Positions 33,113-44,779 of a stretch of DNA of 64,000 nt are shown piece by piece. The notes under the pieces are model-generated. The model saw nothing but the letters and a program-made list of their open reading frames with translations, made no database searches and had not been told where the DNA came from. The translations under genes and the position numbers were made by a program. Position 1 is the stretch's first letter. Every line of letters begins with the position of its first letter. Source of the DNA: Plasmodium coatneyi. Its lineage: Eukaryota > Apicomplexa > Aconoidasida > Haemosporida > Plasmodiidae. The stretch lies in contig NC_033566.1 of NCBI RefSeq assembly GCF_001680005.1, forward strand, positions 1 through 64,000, written 5' to 3'.

Positions 33113-34611
33113 TTACATTCTCCCATAACTAATACTTCTTGATGTCTGCTTCTGTGGCCTTTGTCTCTGTTGTTGTCTTTGTTGCCTATGTTGGCTATGT
33201 TGTCGACGTTGCTCTTCACTTCTATTATTATTATTATTATTTGCTCCTCTTTGGGAAGATTTCCCATTATATATGGTAGATGCTTCATCTGTTGTCGAAT
33301 CTGCTGTTGTTAAATTGGATGATGAACCATCAACTGTTGAATCGTACCTTGAGGTGTCTTCTGTGAGTGTGTCGTCGTCGTCGTCAAAGTGATGGCGTCC
33401 CATTGTGGTTGATCTTCTCTTTCTTGTGTTGCTTCTTCTTCCTTTAAAATGACTACGTAACCAACCAGGGAGAATATTATACTAAAAATAAAAGGAAAGT
33501 AATGTAAATGGGAAGGAGCTGGGGAAAGGTGTAAGGTGTATTACATATATACATATATATTGTTATATATATGTGTATACATATGTCTACATACATATAT
33601 ATGTATGGACATATATGTATATATATATATAGCTCTATTATAATTGTTGTAATTGTTCGTAATTGTAGTTATTACTTACTTTGTACAAAAAGAATGCAGC
33701 AATTGTTGGTAATCCTACTGTTGCGACCAATGCAGAAGGAACTGCAATGGAAGCAGTACCAGTTCCTTCGACAGGGGAGTTCGATGTTTGTGTATTTGTT
33801 TCTCTCTGGTCTGTTAATTCACAATCCAATTGTAATTCCTGCTCACTTTTGTAACCACCATATTCGTTGTTGAACTTTTTATAGCAATCTACGGCAGTTC
33901 TCTCTGTACACTTCTCATTTACTTTCCTATAAGCCTTTTTTATATTTTCCAAATATTCGTGATAGGTCTTATCACATTTTTTCCTTACTCTTTCCCCTAA
34001 TTGTTTCTTTATAACTTCTTTGTCCTCTTTATAATGGAACAATATTTTCATTTCTTCAAATATTTCTTTCTTATTTATATACATAAAACTACACTCATGT
34101 TCATTTTTACTTTTTTCCATTTTACTATAACACTGCGTCATAGCACTTATAAACGTTAAGTCATCCCGCTGGACACTGTTGAATAATATATCCCCTAACC
34201 AATAATAAAAATATTCACACCACTTTTTTCTTTCGTTCTCCTGATCTTTTATACTATATATATAGCACAATACTTTCATAATCTTCTCCACAAGACTTGG
34301 ATCTTTAACATGTCTCTTTATTTCTGCCATGAGTGTACTGTTGCAATCCTTCCTACTGTAGCTTTCGGCCTTGGTCTTTAATTCCTCATATATTTGCGCT
34401 GAAGGCAAATTTTCCAATTCTTTCTCCTACAAAAAAATATAAGGAACAAAATGGATGTATGTTCATATATGTGCGTCATCCAATGTACAACACTGTACAT
34501 AAAGTACTGTATGTTTAATATATAATTATTCACACTGAATAATAGAAGAAAGGAAGGGGAGGAGTTGGGGTGTGAACGAACCGTTAATATTGCTTCCGGA
34601 TCTGGCGCCAT
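33113..34611 (-). CDS. KIR: KIR-10, KIR-like variant protein with long tail
   Basis: About 381 residues. Exon 1 34582-34611 (MAPDPEAILT, donor GTTCGT), exon 2 33680-34426, exon 3 33113-33481, all phase 0. Exon 2 opens EKELENLPSAQIYEELK and has the core CEYFYYWLGDILFNS. It is Lys/Glu-rich with a short stalk and the membrane segment SALVATVGLPTIAAFFLYK. The tail, 122 residues, is the longest here. It opens YNILPGWLRSHFKGRR, has DDDDDTLTED, an Asn run and a long Gln/Arg-rich stretch (RQQRQQQRQRPQKQ), and ends ISYGRM. The repeated CAG/CAA and AAT codons explain the added length and may be unstable in copy number. Confidence 0.92.
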
Positions 34612-35622
34612 TGTTCATATGTGTGTACTCATTTATATATAAACAATAAGTTCATGTTAGAAATGTGTGCTGTTTTCCTTTACATATATGTATATATATT
34701 CATATATGTATGTATTAAATCGTCGTGTTCACATTTAAGGTAAAAGAATGTAGGAGCAAATAATGTAGTAACAAATAACGTAGGAAGCAGAATATGTTGG
34801 AACAAAATGTATTGGTACAATAAAATAAGAATAGTAGAATGGATGAAGGGAGGGAATTGAATTCTTTCATACGTTCCTCTTTATACATTTTATTTGTACA
34901 TTATTGGATGTTAATCTATTACCGTGGAACATTCTATTATCACTTACACGATTTCGTAATTATGTACACAGTACCATTATTCCTCTTGGCAATAAATTTA
35001 GTATGCATTATTTATTCCTGCTTAATATTATTTAAAAGGATGGGTTATTAAAAATTGTTAATATATATGTAGTGTAGTTCATTTATATTGAGCATTTTTC
35101 CTTCTCCCTTGCCTTATATGTGTATATGTATTTTTATATTTATTAAACGAGCTCAACTCGCAAGGAAAAATTCATTATACATGACGCACGCAAAGGAAGG
35201 GGAAACTGTACTAAATATATATGGAATAAGAAATATATACAATTCCATAATAGGGCTCCCCTTATAGTATGCACACTTTTTCTGCTTATGACTGTTACCT
35301 TATGGTAACTCTCTCCTTTTTTTTTTTTTTTTTTCCTTCTTCTGTCTTTTTAAAGAAAGAACTTATTATAAATAATTTATTCACCTATGAAGAATGTGCA
35401 TAATTCATATGGTTTGAGCTATATGTACCCCCTCTTTTTTATTGTTTTTTATACTTTCCATATGAAAGTATGCACTACCTTCCTTTATTTTTTTTCTTCT
35501 TCCCCTTAAGGAATAAGGAAAGAAAGAATGTGGAAATGTCTTTTTGTTTTTATATTCTATGAACTGTGCGGTTTTCTATATTCTACAAGGGGGAAGGGGA
35601 ACATTACACATTCCATTGTGTT
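34612..35622. other. KIR-10/KIR-11 intergenic region
   Basis: 5' flank of KIR-10 with both conserved blocks: GTTAT...TTGTTAATATATATG at 35043-35088 and AGAATGTGCATAATTCATATGGTTTGAGC at 35388-35420. The rest is TATATG microsatellite, T runs and AT-rich DNA. No gene seen. Confidence 0.6.
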
Positions 35623-38077
35623 CTACATACGTTGATAAGCTACATTCTTCCTTTGTCTCTGTTGTTGTTGTTGCATGATACTACTATTTCTTCCTTTATT
35701 TGAGGGTACATTATATATGGTAGAATTGTCTTCTTCCATAGAACCCATGGTTGATGCTTCTGTGGAATATAGGGTTGAACTGTCATCGTCCATTGATCGT
35801 AGATCGAATTCATTTCTGCTGACAGATGTATTTCTTTTTCTTTTTATTTTGTTAGGGGTGGTTCCTCGTATCCCATGGAATAGTGGTGTATACTAAAATA
35901 AAAGCAAGCAAAAAACGAACAGTGGAAAGGTGTCCCACATGTATACATAATAGGGAGCAACTTTTATACTAATTAATAAATAGGAAGAAATATTCATAAT
36001 AAATGCTCCTATTTATATATTTTTAAGTGTGTTAGTGGTGGTAATAGTGGTAGAATGGTGGTGGTTTCGGTGGTAATTGTAATTATTTACCTTATATAAG
36101 AGAAGGCCAATAGAAGCTAATCCTCCACCTATTCCAAGCACAGAAGATACGATTGGGGTGACGGTTACAGGTCCTCCTTCCACAGAAGAACCTTCCTGTG
36201 CCTTTGTTTCCGTAGCTGCCGCACGGGGATCTGCAGTACATTCCAACTTTGATAGTTCCTGACTATTGTGCTTCGTATAATTTGCATTAAATTCGTCACA
36301 GTAACCTTTGTCTTTCTTTCCATTGCATTGTTGACGTACAGCATCCCAAGCTGTATAAGTGTTTTTGAGGTAAGTGGAATATTCCTGATCACACTTAGAA
36401 TGATGCTTGTCCCAGTGTTTCTTTATATGTTTATAGTTTGTATAATATTCAAACGCTAGTTTTCTTTGTTCGAACATGGTTTTATCTTTAATATCTTTGC
36501 ACATAAGTACACACTTATTACCTGTACCTACTGTACTCAGTTTATCGTGAACTTGTTCCATAAGTTCAAAAAATGAACTAATATTACTATTTTTCCGAAA
36601 CAATTTTTGTCCTAACCATAAATAGAACAAATTAAAAATTTCATCACGGAGTGCATCACAGTTCTTCATTGCCTTAGTTACATAGCACCAAGCATGGATA
36701 ATCTTCTCCTTATCAATGCCATTAAGTCCATGCTTAGTCAGTGCTCCTTCTAACTGCGTCTTCACGCCCGCCACATCACTAGAATCACAATGATCTTTAC
36801 CAGAACCGTCTTCAAATTTCTGATATAACCTTTTCGAAGGTAATTTATCCAAATGTACATTCTATAAATGTATAATTGGCAGGGAGAAAAGAAGAGTGTG
36901 GAACATGTGCATATATAAGTATATATATACATATATATGTATATATACATACTTATATATATACATATATGTCGGTATATATATATATATATAAGTATGT
37001 ATATATAGTTATATGTATGTTGACATATGTACATGTGTATGTATATGGACATATTTATATATAGTATATACATGCATATGTATATTATAATATGGGGTGT
37101 AAAAAATATTATATAAATAGTGTGCATGTGTGCCCTTTTTGAATGGAACCGTTCATTCTCCTTTGTTTTGCTTACCGTTAACTTCGTTCCGTCTGTTGGG
37201 ACGTCCTGGTGGGAGTCTTCCGTTAGTTCTACGGGGCATGAATCACTTTCTTCCTTCTTTTTGGACCCTTCGGACAACTCGGCACATGTTAGTTGTGGTG
37301 GTCCACTGCCTTTAAAATATTTGTCATATGTTTTGGTAAATGTCTTACAAGCTGTTTCAGCCTCACCACAGTAAGTACCCATATTTTCATATGCTGTTTT
37401 AGCATCATTCCAGTGTTGATCATATTCTGGCCAACAAGGATTTGCACTGTCCTTCGACCCTTGCTGTTTTAAAGTTTCAAGGTTGTAGCCAAAATCAAAT
37501 ATTTTTTTACTTTGTTCAAAATTCGTTTCACCAAAGTCGTATAACATACTGTTGCACCCATTCGAACATGAAGAATTACTAAGATTTCTGTAAGCTGCCC
37601 TCATGGCCTGCTCAAAATTATGATCCTGAGGCATTTTTTCCTTTATTTTGTCTCCTAGCCAGTAATAGAAAAAATAGCAGGGTGTATTATCCGATCGGAC
37701 ACCCCCCCAATTCTTACATGCGTGATACCAGTTTTTCACAATATTCCTAGCAAAGTTCTCATCATTGATTTGGCGTGCTTTTAATGCTGTATTCACATTT
37801 CCCGCGAGTTCTTCGTTACACCCTTCCCCATCAGTCCTTCCTAGGCACGTACTGGCATCTTTGAAAGGAGCGTACATTAACTCTGAGGGTAATGGAAGTA
37901 CATCATCCCCCTAAAAAAAATATATATAGAATTGGTAACACAGACAGGGAAGGAAGAAAGAAGAGAAAGGAAGGATGATAATTTCTTTTTTTTTTTCCTT
38001 CCCCTTCCCACTAATTTTTGTTTGTGTTTGTTCGTCCTTTTTATTTTTTTCTTCTCTAAACTTACGTCTGGCACCAT
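35623..38077 (-). CDS. KIR: KIR-11, KIR-like protein with two tandem ectodomains
   Basis: Exon 1 38066-38077 (MVPD, donor GTAAGT); exon 2a 37176-37910; exon 2b 36091-36861; exon 3 35623-35892; about 595 residues. Exon 2a opens GDDVLPLPSELMYAPF, has the core CYFFYYWLGDKIKEK, and ends before any membrane segment at ...DGTKLT with donor GTAAGC. Exon 2b opens NVHLDKLPSKRLYQKF after acceptor TTATAG, has the variant core FNLFYLWLGQKLF, and ends in the membrane segment SSVLGIGGGLASIGLLLYK. All junctions are phase 0, and the DNA between 2a and 2b is a TATATG microsatellite with no initiator mini-exon. This fits one transcript with two KIR domains and one membrane anchor. The alternative is a truncated KIR next to a KIR lacking exon 1. 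Tail opens YTPLFHGIRGTTPNK and ends VAYQRM. Confidence 0.8.
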
Positions 38078-38833
38078 TTTTTCCTTCTAATTGTGTATTT
38101 CTTCCTTTCTATTATATATAATTATGTTGAAAATTGTTCATTATATATTCATTCATCTAAAAGTTGAAGTGTGGAAAAATTTTTGCTTCCCACTCTCTTT
38201 TGTTACTTTTATTGAACTTTAACTTTTTCCATTAATGTACATTATTCAATTTTTTAAGCAACTTATTATAGAATGCACATTATATGTATTATTCATTTTT
38301 AAAGCAATGCAATTATTTTGCTTTTTTAAAAGCAGCAATGCAATTTATTATAGAGTACACATTTATTATAGAATGCGCATTATATGTATTATTCATTTTT
38401 AAAGGGGTTAATGTAGTATGGAAGTAGCGGGAAATTTTCTACGTGCTCGTTCTTCCCCCTCCCTTCGCAGTTATTTTTATTAAACATTTCGTATTTTCTC
38501 CCTTTTCAATTATACATGTACGTATATATATGCACGTTGTTCAATTATTTTAAGGAATTATATTCCGTCATATTTATACACCAAAATTATCATATGTATA
38601 TATAATTAATGAAGAAATAAGGAAGAATAAATGTAGTGGAACCATAAAAAGGAAAAAAAAAGCAACAAATTAAAAAAAATGTAGGAAAGAACAGTAAATG
38701 AAAAATGCCACTTTGCTATTTCCTCATGAACTGTATGCACTATACATATACAAACTGTGTGTGCGGACATAAGCGTACTTCATATCAATTGTGCGACACA
38801 TTACATTCAATGTGTTACATTCCAAAAGTGACG
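38078..38833. other. KIR-11/KIR-12 intergenic region
   Basis: AT-rich spacer. 38270-38400 has a duplicated segment (TTATAGAATGCACATTATATGTATTATTCATTTTTAAAG, listed by position only as two copies near 38270-38310 and 38362-38402). No gene seen. Confidence 0.55.
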
Positions 38834-40367
38834 TCACATATGCTGGTAACCTACCATCCCGTGACCTCCCCGTGTATTATTATTTCTTCTTTCCCTTTCT
38901 CTGGTAGACTGTGCTGTGTATGTAGCAGAACGTAGTGTCCTGGAATCTTGTGTCGTGGAGTCATCTACTATTGATTCAGTTGCTGAATCATATGTTGAGC
39001 TGTCTTCTGTGAATGTATCAAAGGTGCCCTCATCGGACCTTCTCTTTCTTGTGCTTGTTCTTCTCCTTCCATTTCCAGAAGTGTGGTTACCAAACCAAGA
39101 AGACCATGGCTTATACTGAACGGAAGGAAGGTTGTTAGGGTGGTGGTAGGTGGCAAGTGGCAAGTGGCAGGTGGCAGGTGGCAGGTGGAAGGATGATTGT
39201 TAGTGGTGGTAGGAACGTTATTAAGGGTGGTAGAATGAAAGGTTGTTAGGTGTGTGGTTGGTGGAAGGGTGGTTGTTAGGGGTGGTTGATGAAAGGTGTG
39301 TTAGTTATATCACTTTTAATTGTGTAGTGGTAATTATATTTAATACCTTATATAGTGCGTAAGGAAGTACCGTTAATCCTAGTGTGCCAATTATAGAAGA
39401 AAGGGCAGTGGTGGTGGTCGCTTTACTTAAGTTTGCCTGTGCTATAGATAATGGAATTGATTCATCCGGCCAGAAATATGTCGTATGTTCGTCCTCTGGT
39501 TCTGCAACTTGTGATTTACAATGCAACCTTCCTAGCATTCTCGTACAGTAAATTTCATATGTGTCGCTGTATTCCGTACAATATTGCTCAGTAGAATGTT
39601 CCCCATCCTTTTTGCAATATTCCTGCACAGCTTTACATGCTGGTTCAATGTTCTTCTTGTAAGTGGACCACTGTTCATCACATTGGTCGTTACCACTCTG
39701 TAAATAATAGTTTATATCATTATAATTTTGGATAAAGTCAAAGAATTCTTTACTCTGTTCGAAAGTGTCTCCGTCCATTTGTTCGGGGAAATTAAGCTTA
39801 CATCCTTCACTTTCACATTTACTCTGTATTAATTCACAAATCTGCTTCAAGCAGCCCGGAAGCTTGCCTTCCCTATCTGCTTCACCCAAGCTTTTCCATA
39901 TTAGGTCCCCTACCCAATAATAGAGAAAATGCCAACGGTACTTGTAGTGTGGATACTGTTTATATGGTTTCAATCCAGACACAAAGCAAAAGGCATTTTT
40001 AATCTTGTCAACATCAAGGGCATTTACATCGTTGCAACATGAAGTCAGCTTGTTCTGTATACTGCTTTCCCCGGTGTCATGTTGGCAGTTTGTGGCGACG
40101 CCGTTGTTCCTTTCCTCAAATGGGCCATAGAAATGTAATTGTGCAGGTAAATTTGTTGGATCCAGCGGCTGTAAATATATATAATTGACAAAAGAAGGAA
40201 GAGGAGTGTGGAATATATATAAGTAGGTCTTTTCATATATTTCTATGTTTCAATTATATACCAGCAGAAAGCTTCACATACACTATATTTATGTGAAAAT
40301 GCTAAACATGCATAGAAACAACTAGTAATTTTTTTTTTTTTTCTCTTACGTTTGTTGAGAGTAACAT
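38834..40367 (-). CDS. KIR: KIR-12, KIR-like variant protein (KIR-8/KIR-16 subgroup)
   Basis: About 373 residues. Exon 1 40350-40367 (MLLSTN, donor GTAAGA), exon 2 39347-40168, exon 3 38834-39115, all phase 0. Exon 2 opens PLDPTNLPAQLHFYGPF and stays open about 190 bases upstream of the first strong internal start. The core is WHFLYYWVGDLIWKSL, with Trp where Cys is usual. The membrane segment is SSIIGTLGLTVLPYALYK. Tail opens YKPWSSWFGNHTSGNGRRR and ends VGYQHM. Intron 2 (39116-39346) carries C-rich repeats on the coding strand (CCACCCTAACAACC, plus a short CACCTGCCACTTGCC array) like those in SICAvar introns. Confidence 0.92.
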
Positions 40368-42022
40368 GGTTATAGTTCACGTACGTAATTTGTATATGTA
40401 ATAATAATTTATTCAAGAATGTGTTGTTCATATAGGTGTCCATAGATGTAGAATGTGCAAATGCATAAATTTTGTACAAAACTGTCCAGGATGATTAAAG
40501 TTATGGACGAATACATATTATTCCACTTCTTATATTTTTCTTAGAAAGCAATGTACATATATATTTTTCCAATTTTTCAAGTAACGTTGTTCATACAATG
40601 AGCGTTGTTAATACAATGTACGAATATATACATATACCATATATGCATATATATCATATATATATATGTATGAAATTTATGGCATATGTACATATATTTA
40701 AAGCCAGAAATGTTGGAGGAGCAATTTGTTAAGGAATTGAAGAATGTACAAAAAAAAAAAAAAGAATAAAAAAGAAAAAAGGAAAGAAAAAAGAAGAAAG
40801 AGGGGGAACGAATTTTTTCATATACATTCCTTCTATTCATGTAGTTTATTATTGTATTGGTGTATTGTGCATGATTACTTAGAATAATATATATAATTAC
40901 CTACGGGCTTTCCACTATTACGTGTATGTAAAGGAGAAGGGACGGAATTTTCTCAGGGAGCAAAAAAATTTTTCTTTTCTTTTCTTTCCTTTAGTTCTTT
41001 TCTCCCTTATTTTTTCTATTTCATGATGAGTACATAACAGATGGCTCATTTATGTAAAATATGGGCACATTATATTATGTTCTATTTGCGCTTTTCTCCC
41101 ACTCTGCAGCACAGATTATTTTGCACGTATTAATTTTTCCTTATTTTCATTTATTTCCTTTATTTTATTTTTTCTATTTTTCTCTTCTTCCCTAAAACAT
41201 ATAAATACTCTTTTTTGAAAAGGGGTCAATACATCTTTTTCTCCTTTCTATTTTCTGCCTCCCTCGGTTCTGCAGTACTTTTCCCCTTCTATGCACAGTT
41301 ATTCAAAAATGTAAATGTGGCAAAAAGAAAGAAAAAAAGAAAAAAAAAAAGAAAAAAAAAAAGAAGAAAAAAAAGAAAAAAAAAAAAAGAAAAGGGGTAA
41401 TTACCATGTTGCAATTATTATAGTGGACCATGTTGGAACTATTATAGTGGACAATTGTTGGAATAAATTATATCAAGGACAAAAAAAAAAAAAATATATA
41501 TTGAGTACTACTATGGATGCTGATGCGTACGCTATGCTATGTGCGCCCCATTTTTCCTTCCTAGCAAATATGCATATAACAGTTTAGTATATGGAACCTA
41601 CTTAATTCACTCTGTGAGTGGTCCATATAAATTATATGCCACATTCATAACTGTGCAGGTGCTCGCTGTGCACTATACCATATCTACTTAAAAAAATGTG
41701 CACTATATACATATAAATAATCATATAGGAAGGAAACATTGTACACATATTACATTACACTTATACATTAACGATCTACAAACATATACACATAGAAATA
41801 CTTCCCACCCATAGAATTGCACAATGTATGTATGTACATTCTATATATTATAACAGTACTTTCCTTCTTTTTTTTTTTTTATATGAAAGTATTGCACTCC
41901 ATTATAGTGCCCTGGGCAAGAATGGGGACATTACATACACTACTTATAATTAGTAGGAAAGAAGTAGGAAGGGCATGACATTACATTCCAATGCTGCATG
42001 GAATGGTTCATGGAATGGTATG
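40368..42022. other. KIR-12/KIR-13 intergenic region
   Basis: AT-rich 5' flank of KIR-12 with A/G purine tracts at 40745-40805 and 41320-41395 and a diverged 'ATGGCTCATTTATGTAAAATATGGGCACATT' block near 41037-41092. A short direct repeat lies at 41407-41455 (ATTATTATAGTGGACCATGTTGG). No gene is supported. Confidence 0.6.
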
Positions 42023-43476
42023 TTATATACGACCATAACCAATATTATTTCGGCGATTTGGTGCCGTATTTGTTCTTCCTTTTCCTGTTCTTCTAAGTGG
42101 TGGTCGTTTACCATTATATATGGTAGATTCTCCATCTGTTGTAGATTCTGTTGTAGCTACTGTTGAGTATTCGCTTGAATCGAACGTTGAGGCACCTTCG
42201 GTGAATGTGTCGAATTCTCCTCTAATGGACCTTTTCCCCCTTCCTGTTTTATTCCTTCCAAATTGTGTACGTAACAAAGCTGGTATGGAAGTGTACTGAA
42301 AATGAAAAAAGAGGGAAGGAGGCGAGTTGAAATATGTATTACATAGATGTAACATATATATGTACATACATATATATACATATACATATATATATACGTA
42401 TATTGGTATATTTCAAATATATAGTGGTAATTGTATGTACTATTACCTTATATAAGAAGAAAGCGACTGTTGGTAGTCCCATTACACCTAATATAGACGA
42501 TACGATGGAAGCGGTAGGGGTGGTTGTACCTAAGGAGGATGAGGGACCTTCTGCGGGTACGGGACCGAGTTTTGTTTCAGTGATGGGAGGTAATACAGGA
42601 ACTTCTGCAGACAACTGTGTTAAGCAACTAAGCACATTTGCTTCGTCCCCTTCGTCGTCGGATGGGAGGTCCCCTTCAGGCACTTCTGTAGATGCCAATT
42701 TCGATGGTTCTGGAATATTTTTATTGTTGTCACCATTTTGTTTGAATTTTTTCCTGAATTCGGTACAGAAGTCATCTGTAATGTTCTTCCCACAGTTTGC
42801 ATCCACCATTCCATAAGCTGTAATAGCTTTTTGGAGGTATTCATCATATTTCCCAGAACAGGACTCTTTAGAACGACTTAATTTTTGTATGATTGTTTTA
42901 TAGTCGTGCCAATAATCGAATATTATTTTTCTTTGAGGGAAAATGTCATGGTCAACACTATTGTCCATACTTATATAATTACATGAGTCTGTGGAAGCGC
43001 CCAATTTAGTGTAGATTTCCTCCATAGTACTTTGAAGTGTAGTTTTCCAGATCCATTTGCTAGATAATTTATCTCCTAACCAATAATAAAAAAATTCACA
43101 CAATTTTTCACATGTTTCACTCTTCGACCGCATGCTGGATACATTGCACCAAGCTTGTGCAATTTCATCGGGATATCTGCTAACTTGCCAGGCGTTTTTT
43201 GTATTATCAGATAGTATTATCTCTATTTCATTTGTCCATGATTTGCTATTTGGACATGTATGTTTGCCATTTTCTCCTAATGCTGCATATATTTTTTGTG
43301 AAGGTAGTTTATCCACACTACACTGTTTCTATAAATGTGGAATTGTTGGTGGAATATGTATAAATGTATGCATTTCTTACATTTTCCATTACAATACACT
43401 CAATATAAGCAATATTATGTACATATGAATACACCTATTTTATGGAGCAAATAAATTTTATTACCGTTCTCACCAT
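42023..43476 (-). CDS. KIR: KIR-13, KIR-like variant protein (KIR-1/KIR-14 subgroup)
   Basis: About 388 residues. Exon 1 43465-43476 (MVRT, donor GTAATA), exon 2 42447-43328, exon 3 42023-42295, all phase 0. Exon 2 opens KQCSVDKLPSQKIYAALG, core CEFFYYWLGDKLSSK. The stalk is acidic then Pro-rich (DLPSDDEGDEANVLSCL, LPPITETKLGPVPAEG). Membrane segment SSILGVMGLPTVAFFLYK. Tail opens YTSIPALLRTQFGRNKTGR and ends IGYGRI. About 100 bases of exon 3 (42140-42245) are almost identical to KIR-14 exon 3, while the ectodomains differ far more. Confidence 0.92.
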
Positions 43477-44779
43477 GGTTCCGGTTACTGTTCATATGTG
43501 TACATATCTTTACACAATAAATTTTGTACTGTAATGTGTTGTTCATATTTCCGTAATGAACACTTGTATGGGAATTATTGTATATTATAGGGATGATTAC
43601 AAGAACAAGTACACACATATGCCAGATTTTTTTCATTTTTTCTTGCTTTAATAGTTCATATTTTTTTCAATTTCTTAAGGAAATGTTGCTCTAAATTATT
43701 TACATATATGTACCATCAAAAGGGTTACACATATACATATATATAATTTAGGGCAACAGCAGAAGTGTGAAAATCACCACCACTACCATCAAGGAAGTAA
43801 AATGAAATAAAAAGCGGAAAAAGAAACAAAAAAAAAAAAGGAAAAAAGAAGAAAGGAAAGAAAAAAAGGAGGGGGACAAAATTTCTCTCCTTCCCAGTTA
43901 AAAATTTTAATATGTATTATTAATTTGGGTCCCACTATTATTAGAAGAAATTATTAAGAACCTTTTAACGTATATATAGTACAGTCAACATATATACAAA
44001 ATACTCTATCCCCCGCACCCTTTTTTTTTTGCGAATGTGCATATTTATACATATGTTATAGAAAACGTGTATTTATGAAGCAAAATGTGAAGGAATATAA
44101 TACACCGGAACTACATTCCTTGTGTACGGAGGATGAAGGTATACATATTTCCGTAGTAATATTTTGTAGTATATCCTTCTTCTTTTTTTTTTTTATTTAT
44201 AATCACTTAGGAATAATGATTCCCTCTTTTTTCTTTTTTGTTTTTTTTTTTCGTGCTTATATCATAAATACAGTGCACACAACTCAACCATGCATTGAAT
44301 ATGTGTATATTATATACTACCATTTTGAGCACTTTCACTCCTTCTTCCTTCCTTTTAATGTATATTATACTCTATATATTTATTTATTATTATTTTTTTT
44401 TTCCTTTTCTGCTTTTATATATAAATAACTATCGCATTGTACACACAAAACATCATACATGGTCATCCATACACACATGCATGATCACATGGATGTAACA
44501 TCATGGATGATGATCCACATGGATGATTATGGATGATCGTGCATGTGCGCATAGATGATGATGGATGATTGTGGGTGGGAAAATTGTTCCTTCCCTTTTT
44601 GCACATTTTATAAGTGCTATATTACTGTATTCAGCATTATGCGCTTTATACATAATAAATGTGAAAGGGGGGAAAGAAGAGGATATTACACATTCTTTAA
44701 AATGTTCTATATGTTCTATTTATAATGTAGGGCAGCAGCAACAACAGTAGTAGATTCTACCTACTGTTTGGTAGTGTCA
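43477..44779. other. KIR-13/KIR-14 intergenic region
   Basis: 5' flank of KIR-13 with a diverged GTTAAC-type block at 43950-43992 (TTATTAAGAACCTTTTAACG...GTACAGTCAACATAT). At 44476-44578 there is a GGATGAT/ATGATC short-repeat cluster resembling the one at 15120-15150. T and A homopolymers elsewhere. The open frame at 44075-44428 is Phe/Tyr-rich and not called. Confidence 0.6.

Noticed and set aside
36876..37064. Possible initiator exon for a separate KIR gene beginning at exon 2b of KIR-11
   Set aside because: The interval is a TATATG/TATGTA microsatellite. On the minus strand I found no ATG followed by a short phase-0 exon with a GT donor, so I kept the two-domain gene model.
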